Assembly: GCA_033819885.1 (NCBI GenBank)
Contig: JAQYUZ010000007.1
Coordinates: 186,001 to 250,000 of the forward strand
Direction: 5' to 3'
Length of the DNA: 64,000 nt
Source of the DNA: Microbotryomycetes sp. JL201
Taxonomy: Eukaryota; Basidiomycota; Microbotryomycetes
Below the pieces are notes generated by a model. The model was not told the DNA's origin. It made no database searches and saw only the letters and a list, made by a program, of their open reading frames with translations. The position numbers and the translations under genes are program-made. Position 1 is the first letter of the stretch; each line of letters opens with the position of its first letter. Shown here one piece after another: positions 43,484 to 56,391 of the stretch.

Positions 43484-45286
43484 ATGGCGCCGTCCATTCC
43501 AAAGTCGCCGTCACTATCGACGGGATTGCGTCGCAGCAGCCGAGCGAGCACGCCAACGCAACGCGCTACGTCGCCGCGTCTCGGCGTCAGCGCCAGCACG
43601 CCCTCGCTCGCCTCATTGGCCGCGCCGCCGCCCGCGTCGACCAACACGCGACGCAGTCCGCGCCGGACACTCAGTCCCGCGCCGACAGACTTGCCCGTGC
43701 CGACATCGCGCCCGGCGTTGCCGCTCAAGGACGCGAACAAGTTCATGCCAGAATGGAAGGGCAAGATACACAAGGTCAAGACGCAGACCCTTCACTTGAA
43801 TAACGACCAGGACACAATTACGATTGCAAGGTCAAAGGTGCCCGTTCCAAAGGGCGTGCCTGGGTGAGCAGTCAGTCCCGCGCAATCAATCAATCAAAAC
43901 AATAGCCTCGAGCTGCGGCTGTGCTCGTCACTCGGGCGCTACCGCAAAGCCAGATGCGTCAATCAGAGTTACATCAGTTGACTGAGCGCCTCTTTCGAGC
44001 TACATGGCCTCGAATGCTCAGCGACACGACCAGCTCTGGTCGCGTTCAGGAGCTTGAATTCTGGCGCGTGGCTGTGACAGCGCGCTGACCTCAGACACGG
44101 TTCATTTCTGATTCCTTCCTTCTTTCCGATTGACAGTCACATCATCAAACGCTTCGATACGGGCGCAGTCTCGGCTTCGTCCTTGTTCCGCGCCGCGTTC
44201 CCTACGGCATCGTCCGAGGACGAGGCGACGGAGATGGCCTGGATCCGCAAGGGTAGCAAGGGCAAGTACGGCGACACTCGCAAAGCTGGCGCGGAGCACG
44301 ATGAGACTCAGAAACTCAGCGGTGTCTGGTCAGTTGAGCAGGGTCTAGCGTTCGACTTTGGGCGAGAGGCGTTGACACTGTGATTTGTCACGCGTTTACT
44401 GACCATACAGGATCCCCGCCGAGTCGGCACACATCCTTGCCAAAGAGTACGGCATTCTGCGCTTTGCTCAAGACGTGATTGATTACACGATCGAGGACCA
44501 TCCTGCGACCGAAGCCTCTGGTGCCGCCGATTCGGAACGAGATGTGAGTATGAGCGCGCCTGCCGGTTGCCATTTCGGAACGAAACGAAAAAAACTTAAA
44601 ACGCGCCTTGTCACACCGCGCAGTCTCCAATGGTCAAGTCACCACGAGCAAAGCGTGCCCGCGTCACGTCGCCTCCTGTGCAGAGTCCGACGCCGAGGTC
44701 ACAAGCGCTCTCTGGCGCGTCTGCCAACGGCGTTTCCATCATGCAAACGCTGGCAACAGACCCGTCGACTGGAGTGACGACCGAGACGACTGAAGTCAAG
44801 GTGGACGTGCCTGTGCTCGAGGCGGATGCGAACGCCGTGTCGAACGGGCTCGTCGCGCCTGACGAAGTTGTCGCCGAACAAATTGCGCAAGCGAAAGAAC
44901 TTGTCGAGAGCCTCAAAAAGGACGGCACGTTGACGCAACTGACGGAATCGACGTCTATCGTCGGTGGCACAAAGCGGGCGCTCGAGAACGACGACGATGA
45001 GGAAGGTGCAGAGTCTGCCTTTGAACAGCTGGCCGACAATCGTGGATTCTTTGGCAAGTTGTTCCGCCGTGCTCCTGCCGCGACGAGGCGGCGAGGTCGA
45101 GCTCCGATCACGGCCGGCAGGACAATCAGGCAAGCGCCGGCCACGTCTGACCAGCAGACGCAAGATTTGCTCGTCATTGAGCAGCAGCCAACCGAAGAGA
45201 TGGTCGAGGGCCGTCGATGGGTTGCTGGATTTGGCTTGGCCCTCGCTGTTGGTGCCACTGCTGCTGCACCGTACCTGTTTGGCTGA
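43484..45286 (+). CDS. BQT4: BQT4-like inner nuclear membrane protein with APSES-type dom.
   Basis: Fission yeast Bqt4 ties telomeres and chromatin to the inner nuclear membrane. Four exons, 43484-43863, 44137-44328, 44411-44543 and 44624-45286, give 455 residues. The N-terminus is Ser/Thr/Pro/Arg-rich. The APSES/KilA-N-type domain reads KIHKVKTQTLHLNNDQDT, HIIKRFDTGAVSASSLFRAAF, EMAWIRKGSKG, SGVWIPAESAHILAKEYGI. A long acidic and helical region follows, then a basic patch (RRAPAATRRRGRA). The end is a single C-terminal membrane helix (WVAGFGLALAVGATAAAPYLF), which places the domain on the nucleoplasmic side. This tail anchor separates it from true APSES transcription factors. Intron 1 (273 nt) is unusually long. 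Confidence 0.8.
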
Positions 45287-45805
45287 AACGCCTGCGCCGG
45301 GTCTGTGTGCTGTCTCATTCGGACATGAATGTGTGTACAATAAACGAAATGGTCTCGTCCTATTTTTATTGAGGGAGGAAAGGATGATCATCGACTTTAG
45401 CCGGCGTCAACCAACAATTTGGACGTTTGCTTGTTGTGTGTTCATATTTCCTGAGGGTGGTATTCACTGGTGCCGCTGTGATGAAATGCAACGATCGTAT
45501 TTGAATGAATATCTTTTTCGAAACAGACGGCTCTTGCTCGCGCAGCTGCGCACGCGCCTCGTTCAGACCGGCAACCACGGATTGGGTGCCGCTGGCGGGG
45601 CTCTGCGAGACGTGGACGGCGTTGAAGCCCTCGACATTAGCCCGAACGAGCAGTCTGTGCCTGTCGAGTCCCGGTCATCCACGTCCGGCGCACGCGCGCG
45701 CGCGCGGCAAAAACAATCAACACTTGCCGGGCCGATACACCACACGAGTGCAGTCTGACAGCTAGCAGACACAGCCAGAGTCTCAGTTGCTTCTCAAACT
45801 CGACA
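45287..45805. other. 519-bp intergenic region with a (CG)7 run
   Basis: This tandem spacer holds the BQT4 mRNA 3' end (AATAAACG near 45340) and the promoter of the next gene. The notable element is (CG)7 at 45693-45706, 99 bp before the ATG at 45806. No gene is seen. Confidence 0.5.
45693..45706. repeat. (CG)7 run in promoter
   Basis: Seven uninterrupted CG dinucleotides lie about 100 bp upstream of the ATG at 45806. Confidence 0.8.
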
Positions 45806-48800
45806 ATGGGCTTTTTGACGCGCATCAAGAGTCGGTCTCAGGGCGACTTGAAGCGCAGCAAGAGCACGGACCCCTCGGCGCCGCCGCCTGCCGTCCCACG
45901 CGGACTACAAGGCACATCAGACGACGCCGTCGCTCGTAAGCATCATCAAACTCTACCGTACAGCAACGCCAACGGCGCCCCCGGCGCGCGTGCTGCTCTC
46001 GGCAGCTCGCGAGCCGATCAGATCGTGACGCCAACGGCACGTGATGGCCAACACTTTAGCAGCAGGGCCGTGCCAACGCACCCTGTCCCCATTCAAACTC
46101 ATGTCCACGCTCCCTCGATGTCAACAAACCGGGCGCGACTAAGCAGCGCAACAAATGGAGGGCTCGACGCTCGATTGTCTACTTTCAGCAATCACTCTCA
46201 AGGCAACGGCGCAGGACGCCACAGTCCGCTCTTGACGTCGTCTCCACAATTGTCACTGCACAGTCACAGCGACGAACATGAACAAGAAATCATGAGCGAC
46301 GAGTGGCGGAGCGTCTTGATCGGCGCCAAACCGAAACCGCCTTCCCAGGACCCGAAGCGAGAGAGCATGAATAGCTCGGCCGAACGAGCGAGATGCAAGT
46401 GCTTCTCCAGTGCACTTTTGAGCGCGGCTGACGCGATTGCCTATGTACAGCCCGAACATCGTCGCCCGGACTGGACTTTGTCGCGCGACCGCCGAGACGC
46501 AGCAGCTTGCTAGCGAAGGACCTGGGTGCGCAACCGGCGATGGAATCCACTATTTTTGCGCTAATTGCAATTTTCTTGCCAAGACCTTGGCGCGTTCTCA
46601 GTCGCGCCGCAGGAGCGAAACCAGCAATCTTCTGACCCTACTCCAACATCCTCGGCGGCGACAACTCCAAAGCCCGCTCTGGTACCGCTGCAAAGTATCG
46701 CCCAATCGAAGGATGCTCTTCCGGCGTTTGCCGTGCTTTCACCGTCCCAAACATTCTTTGGCGGATCGCCCACCTTGTCGCAAAGCTCCAGGTTTACGCC
46801 CGAAGTTGTTTCGCCGAACTTGTCGGCAAATTCGCTGACCAGCAGCATAACGAACGAGTCCACTACGCCACACACGCCACCGATTGCTGGAAACGCCGCT
46901 TTCTCACCATATCACAATTCAAACGACTCTCTCGATAATCATTCGCGGTCCCAACAGAGTGGCGGCGACTCGGCCCACACGCTGCCAACGCTAACGCGCA
47001 GTCCAAAGCTCACTTCGGCCGAAGTCGACGAGGCCCGGCAGTCGCTGCAAAGGTTGGACGCTTCGTTCGGCAACAGCTCGGACTCGTCGTCGTCATTCTC
47101 GAGGCTGTCGCCTGGCGTCCGTTCGAATGGCCCAAGTCCGACGCAAAATTCACCGTCGTCAGTGCAGTCGCCCTTGTCGTCAAGCGAGATCGCCAAGTTC
47201 CATCTGCCGTCTGCGAAACAGAGTCAGATCTCCCTGGAGCGACAATCTCGGCATAACGAGCCAGACCGATCTAGCAGTCAGCGAACGCCAACTGCCAGGT
47301 CATCAGCTCAATTCAAGGCCACGGTCTCACCGCCATCACCTCGAGTACCATTGATTTCTGAGCAAGGTCAAGCGAGCCGGCCTCCGCCAATCAATACGAA
47401 CGTCCAAAGATATTCGGCTCATTCGTCGCCATACACGATCAAGTCTCCGATGAGCCCACATTCACTGCGGTCCCAGTTTGAGAAGGCATTGATCGTGCAC
47501 GCAGACCAGATCTTGTCGCGCGTACTCGTTGACCTTGACTATCAAGATACGGTCATGTTACGGACAGTTTCAAAGACGCTCAAGCAATGCATCGAAGTTG
47601 ACGCGAAGGAGTTAGTCCTTCAGCGCTTCTTGAATCACTTTGGCTACAGGACGATTCGCATCGGATCAAAGCCGCCTTCCCCACATACAGCGACAACGCC
47701 TGTCAATCCCCACCGCGCGTCTTCTCTTGCAGCTTCGTCTCCAACATCTTTCCGTAGTAGCATGCTCCAATCGCCAGCTCAGCCCCTCCGTCTCGCGGAT
47801 CCCGTTCCACTTAACTTGCGAGACTTGGACGTTTTTTTGATGGGTCACGCCACTCCTGCCGAGCACTACGCCATGTTTGCCAGGGATTACAACCAAGATC
47901 GGTTACATTCTAGTACGTTGAGACTTGCACGCGCATCCACTCGAGCATGGAACAGAGTTGTTGCTCGCATACGATCTCAGCATGCGATACACCCTGCAAG
48001 CTTGTGGTCACCGATGTACGCCAGACTCGTACCTACTCCTGCACCAGATATGCAAGTTTTCAAACCTGGTAGAGCGCCAGTCTTCCGAGTATGGGTACCC
48101 ACGGGTCAAGGCCACGGTGCGGAATGGATGACGACGGAGGAGCTGATCGAATGCGAAAGAGAGATCTGGCGCAGTGGCGTATGGAACGAGCTGAGAAAGG
48201 GCGACGTCATCGCCAACGTCGCAATCTCTAGATTGGGCAATTTGGGTCGCGTCATCTTGTGCGTGCCCAAAGATTCTGCTTGCTATCGTGATCTGACGCC
48301 TTGGCCTGACAGCGACGGCAAATACTTGCGCGACTTCATGTTCAAATTCGACATGGTGGGCCACTTGCCCAACTGGCTCCAGTCGCTGTGTTTCCCGCCA
48401 GCTTTCTATCACAATGTCGTCGCAACTTCCACTCCTACGCCCATAGTTTGTAGGCTATTTTGCACGCCCTTCGTGTCGCGCGGCGTGAATTCGCTGACTT
48501 GGGCCTTTTGTCGAATTTCTGCCAGACCTTGGACTCGGCGCTTTCGTGAACCAACTCCGCTCGACACTGACTCTCGAGGAATCTCAAATCCCTGTCTCTT
48601 CACCACAAGGGCGATATCTCGTCAAAACGTTTGTCTATCGAGGCACAATCAATATCCGACCAGGCACAATCGTTGGCTTTTCAGGAACAACGGGTTCCGC
48701 AGAAATTGTCCACGACGATTGGTGCGGCAAGTTGATTATTGAAACGGACGGTACGAACGAGCATGCGGCTTTGCTGATTGCGAGGGCGTCTGCACACGAG

Positions 48801-48887
48801 CTGATGCCGTATCGGATCATTCGAGAAAGATCGAGACCAGGTCAACTCTGGATTCGACCAGTCATGGACAATGAGGCGATCGCATAG
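45806..48887 (+). CDS. large conserved-looking protein of unknown function
   Basis: The start MGFLTRIKSRSQGDLKRSKST is followed by a long Ser/Pro-rich region up to about 47450. A folded part then begins: SQFEKALIVHADQILSRVLV, DYQDTVMLRTVSKTLKQCIE, LVLQRFLNHFGYRTI, DLDVFLMGHATPAEHYAMFA, SLWSPMYARLVPTP, GDVIANVAISRLGNLGRVI, FKFDMVGHLPNWLQ. After an intron at about 48451-48525 (donor GTAGGC) comes VYLGLGAFVNQLRS to GRYLVKTFVYRGTINIRPGT, then HDDWCGKLIIETDG. The N-terminal join near 46390-46610 is uncertain: a GC donor (T|GCAAGT) fits the frame, but other models exist. The helical DYQDTVMLRTVSK segment resembles an F-box-like motif, but weakly. I do not recognise the family. Confidence 0.72.
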
Positions 48888-49135
48888 AATGTGGCATCTT
48901 TCATCACTGCCCAGCGCAAGGGTCTCAAGAGCAACTGTTTTCTTGATCACGTTTCTCTCTTGTTGTAGTTTGACGACATCATTGCTGGCAATCAGAACAA
49001 ACACTCTTTCGCACGCAAGGTTTCATAGACATGTTCGTTCGTTACAATCGCACAGAGTAATCGTGAAGTAGAAAAGACCTGTCGTGCATGATCGTACAAA
49101 AAAGGAGAAGAAGACAGTCTACTGGCAGATTTACA

Positions 49136-52100
49136 CTAAGGAGACTTGTTTTGCAAAGTGACAGATTCTGTCCGACTTGGTGCTCTCACCGTTGGAGTCG
49201 TAGCTCGAGACGTTGCCGAATTGATTGCGGGTGATGCTCGCTTGGCAGCAGAGTTGGTCATTTCTTGGAGCAAGTTGTCAAGTTTCTGCACGGTGTCAAA
49301 CAAAAGTAAGCTTTTGGTTCTCGAGGCTCCACAAGCTTGACATCCGGGAGAAAAAAAAAAGCTCACCGATTCGATTTCGTCCAACCTCGCAACGTCTTCG
49401 GCAAAAGCTTGCTTTGTCTCTGGTCTGAGATCCAGATCATTGACACTTCTTCCAAACAGGCGCTCATGCAGAGGGCCGTCTGGGTGTCTGAAAGCAGACA
49501 GCGGCCGACGAGCCAAATCCGCTTTCGCTCGAGCTTCGACAGATTGACAAAGTTGGTCAAACCCGAAATCGTCTCTGTATAGTAGCTTTTGGGGCATTTT
49601 TGGCATCACTCGCCCGTTCATCGTGAGGTCAGAGCCTTCTGCGGCAGTTGGAACGACAGAATTCGCAGAAGCATTGGAAGCTTGACGAGCATGTTGTTGG
49701 ACAGACGATTGACGAGAACGCGGGAGCGCAAATTTCTCGTTGATGAGTTGATCAATCGTAGGCGAGTCTCTGCCTGTATCGCTGTAGGGCGATCGTCGAC
49801 CGGTTCCAATTGAGCTTGGCGAGATTCCTCCGTTCGGAGTCGTTCTTCCACTCGCGGTAAGCTGAGCGAGTTGGAACGATCGAGGACGGGACGGTGGTCG
49901 TTTACCCATAGCTCGGTCTTCTTTGACTTTGGCTAGCACTCGATCTAGCCTTTCTTGGAGAGACTCGTTAAAGGTCGGACTCGTTACACGCGGTCCGATG
50001 GCGTCCTGGAGCACATCAAGAGACTCTGTGCCTTTCTTCGCAGCTGATCCGTTGGCTTGCGTGGAATTCTGTGGCTCGACATGAACGTCCGTCTTGCGTA
50101 GCGCATCAATCGCGGCCTTGTCATCGCTGTCGACACTTCGACTCGACGGCCGGTCCAGAACGGTATCGGTGCTGCCTTCGCTTTTTGCAGCGCCGCCAGA
50201 GCTCGCAGTTGCAGTTGAACCCGTCGATAAGGGCCGTTGCTGCTGTTGCCCTTGCCACTCCTTCTCGACAATTTCGCTGATGTCCATCTCATGACCGTCC
50301 GACCCAACAAACGAGTACCGGACTTGGTCGTTGGATTGGTCTCGCGTGCTTCTGATGACACCTTGACTCGGAATCTGGATGTCGACTCCCTGGTCCTGGT
50401 TCTTGTGCGCAGACAAGATGGCTCGTTGGCTGGCCCTCGTAGCAGCCCTCTGAGCGGCAATCAGTTCTTGCTTGCTCACGGCACCGGAAATTGATGCTTT
50501 AGATATAGTCTCTTGGTCAGCTTCGCGGGCGGTCTCGAAACTCTCCGCAACCGAGGAAATGGTCGTGCCTGCAGTTGTTGCTCGCTCGAGGGCCGGTCGC
50601 ATCGGTTCTGAAGTAGGTTCAGGAGGCGGAAGTCGAGCAATCACGTCTTCTTGCTTTTGATGCTGTTGACGGATCTCATCAAGCTCGTCCACCTTTGCAG
50701 GTACGGGTCCAGGTGCTCGAGTCGCGGATGTTCTACCCGTTGCTCGCCTCAGAACAAAGACCGGATCGCTCGGCTGAACGTCGTCAGAAGTACCTAGGAT
50801 TAGAGTTGCATCCACGGACCGCCTTCTGAATTCTTTCGTCGACCTGTCGTACGGTTTGAAGATGGGAGGCGAAGAGTACGAGTCGAGCAATTTGCTCGTT
50901 GCCGATAGCGGCAGTTCTGTGTCAGATGCTCGTTTGTCAGACCTCGCATGCACCTCAGTGAGGCGTTGGAAACCCAACTGACCCTGGCCGTCCTTCTCGA
51001 CAGTTAAACGGTACTTGACTCTAGTGACGCTCCGTCTCTTCGACAGCCTATCTTCGACCTCGTCGCCACCGTCTACAACGCCATCAACAATTCCGAACCG
51101 ATCAAGACCAGCTTCGATCACGTCCGCAACGTTGACATTGCGAGGGAAGAAAATAATCTTTTCCCTCGCGTTTGGTGACACTGGTTCGGCGTCAGCGTAC
51201 GAAGGTTGTTGCAACCTGTTTTGCAGAACGATTTTCGGAATGATGGCGTTGGTGGCTGGATCAAACACGACGTTCTCGGGCAGGTCTGATGGATATACGA
51301 CAATTCGGACGGCAAAGCGGTAACTGGGCGCCGACTTTGACCCTCCTTTGATACCGAGGCCTTCCATCTCTGCGCCTGACTGATCGTGGCTTGACGTGCC
51401 TAGTCCAACAGTCCCGCTTCCAAGTTCACTGCCGTGTCGTCGAGTCTGTGACCGCCTGCGGTTAAGATAGAATTTGACAGCCGTGTCGTCGCTCCAATCG
51501 TTCATTCCCAACCTCGAGATGGCCGGGTTCAGAGACAAATTTGATGAGATCGAGTTGATGGAGCCGATAGATGACCGTTTAACGGAAGGTATAATCGTCT
51601 CCATTTGTTCAGTCAACGTCTCAAAAATCTCGAGCGGATGCGTATCGTATTCAAGCTTTCGCTCTTCGCCACCGAGCTCTTTGACAGTCAAATAGTAATC
51701 GTCTTGCTCTTCTTGTCCGGCAAGTCTGAAGCGTTGCATTGATTGCTTGACGAGGTCCGAAGTTGTCGTTGACCGATTCAGCAGGACAGTCTTGAAAGTG
51801 GATTCTGATGCTACATTGTCGCCAGCAAACACTCGCATGACGCTCAACACGGGCACATCGACGAGCCCAGGCACGCTGGGCGAGCCCACAAGTGATCCGG
51901 GCCGCATGCGTTGCGGCGCCTGCAGCGAGGGAGATGGCATGCCGCCACCGCCGACCGTGGGCGAAAAGTTGAGAGGCTGTCGCCCATCTCCACGGGGAGT
52001 CATTGTGTTCGACAAGTCACCGGGCGAACGTTGCACACCATACTGATGATACAGTGCCTGCTTGGCTTCGATTTGTTGCTGCCTCAACGCAGCATCCGTC

Positions 52101-54218
52101 CCGAACATGCTCTCCGCCGTTTGCGATAGTCTTTTGCTGCTTCTGTTGTTATCGTCAAGACTTCGAGGTGAGCCGGCAGAATTTTGGGAGGCGAAGCCGC
52201 TGTCTGCCAAAGGCGACCCCAATCGATTGCTTTCGTCCGAGCTGCGCGTCCCACTCTCGTCTTGGATGGCGCCATCAACTGTCTTCTTCTTCTTGTCCTT
52301 CTTGCGGAACAAGCCCAGAATCCCGCCCTTTTTCTTTTTATCGCCCCCATCGCCGCCGTCAACAGACTCGCGGCCCTTTTTCGATTTCTTCGCTGCCGGG
52401 TTCGTCAGAGTGGCAGTATGGTAGCCGTCGTCTGTTGACTGAATCGAGGGAGCCGTGACAGTCGACTGATTAGATACGAATGAGGATGTCGTTGTATCCA
52501 TGGAGTTCAGCGACGTATCGCCGTCTCGTCCAAACTCGTTGCTAGACCGTACTTGGACCGGTTCATCGAAGGACCGTTTCGGAGCGCCGTTGGCACGTTG
52601 AGGTTGAGCAAACAATCGATTGTACCTTGGATCGGTGACATCGGGCACTTCAACTCCTCGGACTTTGACGGGCGAGTTGCCTCGTTCCGGCACTCCACCG
52701 GGCAAATCGCCAAATGGATTGTTGATGTCAAAGTTTGGGTCTCTGACGATTGGTGGCGTCGCTGTGATTTTTTTCGTCGACTTGTTGGTATCTTGAAAAT
52801 CCGCCTCGTCAAACTCTCTGCCTTGAATCGAGCCCTCTCGTCGCGGAGAGCCGGACGGATCTTGCGAATCGGTAGGGTGCAGGCCAGAAGATGTCGTTGA
52901 CAAGGGTGCGGCCACAGTGTCCCCGTCGTGTACGCCAGAAGCAAGGTCTGCCACCTGGTGATCCACTGGTGTCTCGTCGTCCCATCCTTGCGTGTCGTCG
53001 TTGCTTGACGCAACATGACCGACCATGCCAATGACTCCCTCGCTCGCTGTACCGATACTAGACTCGTGCACCTGTCGTTGTCCGACTACTTCATGTCCGT
53101 CCTCTTCTGTCAACTGGTCGTCCGAAAATTCGGACTCTTCCGGATCGTCATCAAATTCTTGCTGCCCTTGCAGTTCCCCTTCCTCGTGTATCTGGTCGTC
53201 GTCCATCATCATCATACCTTCTTCATCGTACTCGTCCACCGAATCACCGTTGAGCGAGTGCTCGTAATAGACTGGCGCCGTAAAATTGACAGTCTTTCCT
53301 CTGCTACTTCCGCTGCGTTTTTCTGGTCGATCTGAAGACGGTGACATGTTGCGAGGGTGATCTTTGTGAGATGGTGAAGCAGGGACTCCGCGAGCCGAAG
53401 GGTGCTGGTTCGCGTGAGGATGTGGTTGCGCAGACGGTGGGATGCGTCCACCGAATCGGGTTTGAGCAGCAGCCGACGAGGGTCCCGTCAAAACGTCTTG
53501 TTGCGTGGCGGTCGTCAACTGTTCGTGGGAGGCGAGTGAGAGCGCGTGAGTGGTGACGTGGCGACATCCTTTATAGGCAAAGCGTTACACTCACGTCAAC
53601 ATTGCGATGTTTGTTGAGCCGTGCTAATCGCTCCCACGGCGTCTCGATGTTTTCTGCTGGGATGTAGCCGACCGCCTGCGTCTTGAGAACACGCACGAGC
53701 CACCAATATGAGTTGCTGTCGTCGAGTAACAGCAACTTGTCGCCCTTGACGACACTCGCCTGGCCGTCCACCGTCGCCAAGAACGTGTGCAGTGCGTACA
53801 CGAGCGAAAAATCTATGTCTTCGTCTGGGATCGATGGCGAGCTCGAAAGCGAGTCCGAGAACGACGCGCTGTCTTCTTCCTCCTCCTCGTCTTCTTCTTG
53901 TTCTTCTTCTTCTCCATCTTCACCCTCTCCTGCCATTTCATGATAACCGTGCTCGTCTTCGTCATGATGGTGGTATCGCAGCGCTTGTTGTTGTGGTGGC
54001 TGCTTGGCAGTCTGAGCAGACTTGAGGTCCGAACCTTGGTCAAGCTCGGAATATTGTTCTTCAACTTGGTAAGAATCGTCATCCGCAGCGAACTTGGGTC
54101 GTTCGTACATTTCAGCCTTGCCGTTTCCGACGTTGTGCTCTTGGTGATGATGGTGGTCAAATTCCGCCGCGGCCGACCGGGGCGACAAGCCTACGGCGTC
54201 ACCACGCGTGACTTGCAT
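49136..54218 (-). CDS. SH3 cell-polarity scaffold of Tea4/Bud14/TeaC type
   Basis: Tea4-type proteins link cell-end markers with formins and PP1 at growth sites. Three exons, 54218-53595, 53518-49367 and 49285-49136, give about 1641 residues. After an acidic N-terminus (EDGEEEEQEEDEEEEED) comes the SH3 domain: DFSLVYALHTFLATVDGQAS, VKGDKLLLLDDSNSYWWLV, VGYIPAENIETPWERLARLN and KHRNVD, the signature of this fungal group. The long second exon encodes a disordered region with a VNFTAPVYYEHS motif. Two Ras-association-like folds follow, around 51650-51855 (VLSVMRVFAGDN to YYLTVKELGG) and around 50990-51310 (FAVRIVVYPSDLPEN to YRLTVEKDGQG). A Ser/Arg-rich tail ends the protein. The last intron (81 nt) is in frame and stop-free. 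Confidence 0.8.
49286..49366 (-). other. 81-nt in-frame, stop-free intron
   Basis: Donor TCG|GTGAGC and acceptor GTGCAG|AAA surround 81 bases with no stop codon, so retention would insert 27 residues near the C-terminus. Splicing restores the coiled-coil-like DEIES-KLDNLLQEM. Confidence 0.7.
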
Positions 54219-54814
54219 GCCGAGACGTGTATCCTTGTCACCAGACTATTTGATCTGCCTCCGAAACGAGCCAGAGTGCGTGCCGTCGATTGTTGCTCGT
54301 CACGCGACGCGTCTGTTCGTCGGTGACGGCCAGGCTCCGCACACGCGTTGATTCTCGCTCAGCTGCGAAGCAGAGACGGATTCGGCCGCGTCAACAGGGC
54401 CCGAGCAAGCCAATAGAGCTGTTTCAGCTGCAGAATCGCCTCACGATCTCGGCGTCGGCTCGTCCACGCCAAAGTCCACTGTCGAGCAAACCTGACAACA
54501 AACGTCGGCACGCGTTCACGCGCGCACTGCCCTAGTCGACGTTCAGTCTTTGTTGATTGAGCTGGCGTCGCAGTGCGATGCTCAGAAAGGAGTGGAAACG
54601 CTCAGCCGAGGTCGGTGTGGCTTGAGCTCAAAGCGCAAGCTCGAACTCAACCAACATTCACATCAACACTGCTGAACTTGGCTTCACGGCACGACGTTAA
54701 CTCTGTAGCCGTCTCGCGTGCACGTATACGCTTTCTCAACGACAGAGAGCGCTACAGCCTCGCTCTCGTTTACAAACACTCCAGCATTGTTCAATACAGC
54801 AGCACGCTTGCAGC
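54219..54814. other. 596-bp tandem intergenic region
   Basis: This lies upstream of the SH3 scaffold gene and downstream of PRE2. It is GC-rich with many short chance frames. No gene or clear element is seen. Confidence 0.45.
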
Positions 54815-56117
54815 TCATGCTCCAACTGGTACCTCGGTCGTCGTCGAACTGGCACCCGTTTGTCGTTGTTGCTCTCGCTCCTGTTCCAACTTGTCCCTAG
54901 CCTCCTGCGTCCGAACCTCGTACCCAAACTTTCTTTCGTAGTGCAATTCGTTGATGTTGACGTTTTCGATGAATTTCCAGCCGTCTTCCTTGACATGGTA
55001 CAAGTTGACGGTGTTGCCAGAGAATGCGTCACGGTGGCCGGCCGCGTAGATGCTTCGCAGCCCAAGTTGATACGCCTCGTCGTCCGTCAAGTCTTGCGAG
55101 TAGCCTTGGTCCAGCACGCCATAGGCGAATGTCGAGCCAGAACCAACCGAAAACAAGTCGCCTTTGAGCCGTGTGCCATCAGAGTCAACGTAGAACAAGG
55201 CCGGGCCAGTCTTGTCCCATCCGCAAATCATGGTGCCCTGAGTGCGACAAATTTCGGGACCATTTTCAGCCGACAAAGTACTCACCCACAAGAAAAATGA
55301 AGACTGTCACTGACCATGCTCAAGCCCATTCCCTTGTACGAGTAGACCAGGTTGCTAAGGTATTTGCTTGCGGCCGCAACAGAGATTCGCTCCTTGTTTC
55401 GTAGCTCGTGCAGCCGGCATTGAATGCCGAGGTAGGTCTCCCAGTATTGGCAGTCGGCTGTGCATGCGGACGTTAGTAGCAGCTCGAGCGTGTTGTCTCG
55501 TGAGAACAATGCCAGAAACCGACCTGCGCCACCCGCCATCGTGCCGAGCAGGTACGGGTTGATCTCGATGACCTTTTTGACAGTGCCAGAAGCTTGAATA
55601 TACATGAATCAATATCATTCATGTCAGCATGGTATGCGAGGGAGAGACGCTTGCGTCAGCGCCGGCCGCTTGATGGGGGACGCACCAATGTAGCTGCCTT
55701 GTGTGGCACGCGAGTCGACCGCGACGATGATCCCTCCCTTGTACTTGAAAGCAAGCGTCGTCGTGCCGTGCTTGATCTTGATCTTGCATGATGGGTCGGA
55801 AGCGTCGTCCGTGTGCAGCTGCAGGAAAGACGTCGGCTGCGGGAGAATGTGTGGAGAGATATTGAGTCAAGCTTGCCCTGAAGACTGGCATCCTGACTAA
55901 CATTCTCAACGGAAGGTACGCTGAACTGCGGCATCGGCATGCGCTCGATCCCTCGCCCGAGGACCGTCTGTACATCGTCGCGACCACAGCCAGACGCGAG
56001 TACCGACGTTGACGCGATAGGCACCTTGGCGAAGCGGTCGACGAGCTTGTGCTGTCGCGGCGCAACCGTAACGTGAGCCGGGGCACGGGCAATGACGACG
56101 AGGACGGCGAGCGACAT
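54815..56117 (-). CDS. PRE2: 20S proteasome subunit beta5 (chymotrypsin-like)
   Basis: Five exons, 56117-55902, 55836-55686, 55592-55524, 55457-55315 and 55237-54815, give 333 residues. A propeptide of about 96 residues precedes the self-cleavage site [14 protein letters not shown]. Counting from Thr1, the catalytic Asp17 (VAVDSRAT) and Lys33 (TVKKV) are present, and Met45 in GTMAGGA gives the chymotrypsin-like S1 pocket. Other family marks are [47 protein letters not shown] and [18 protein letters not shown]. The C-terminal Gln/Glu/Thr-rich extension (about 25 residues) is longer than usual. Introns use GTTAGT, GTGCGT, GTCGGT and GTCAGT donors. Confidence 0.95.
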
Positions 56118-56391
56118 CGAAGGGCAGAGATAAGAAGCATGCGTAGTCAGTACACATGCATTCAGAATCCACGCTCAACTGACCATGTCCATGTTGACTG
56201 AGCCTCGACACGGGCGTGCAGAGGCGAGAGTCGACCAGGCGTCGTCAGCTCGCAGCATCCTCAATCACACAGCATTCGTCACAGCAAACGATCAAGCTTT
56301 TCAAAAGCCCAGGGATGACCTGGATGACAACATTCGAAAGCGACAAAATTATACAACAAGCTTACCAAAGGAATTTGCGCGACAGCTCTCA

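Noticed and set aside
44964-45758. 264-codon plus-strand frame overlapping the BQT4 end
   Set aside because: It is a shifted frame over the conserved BQT4 C-terminus and 3' region with no domain.
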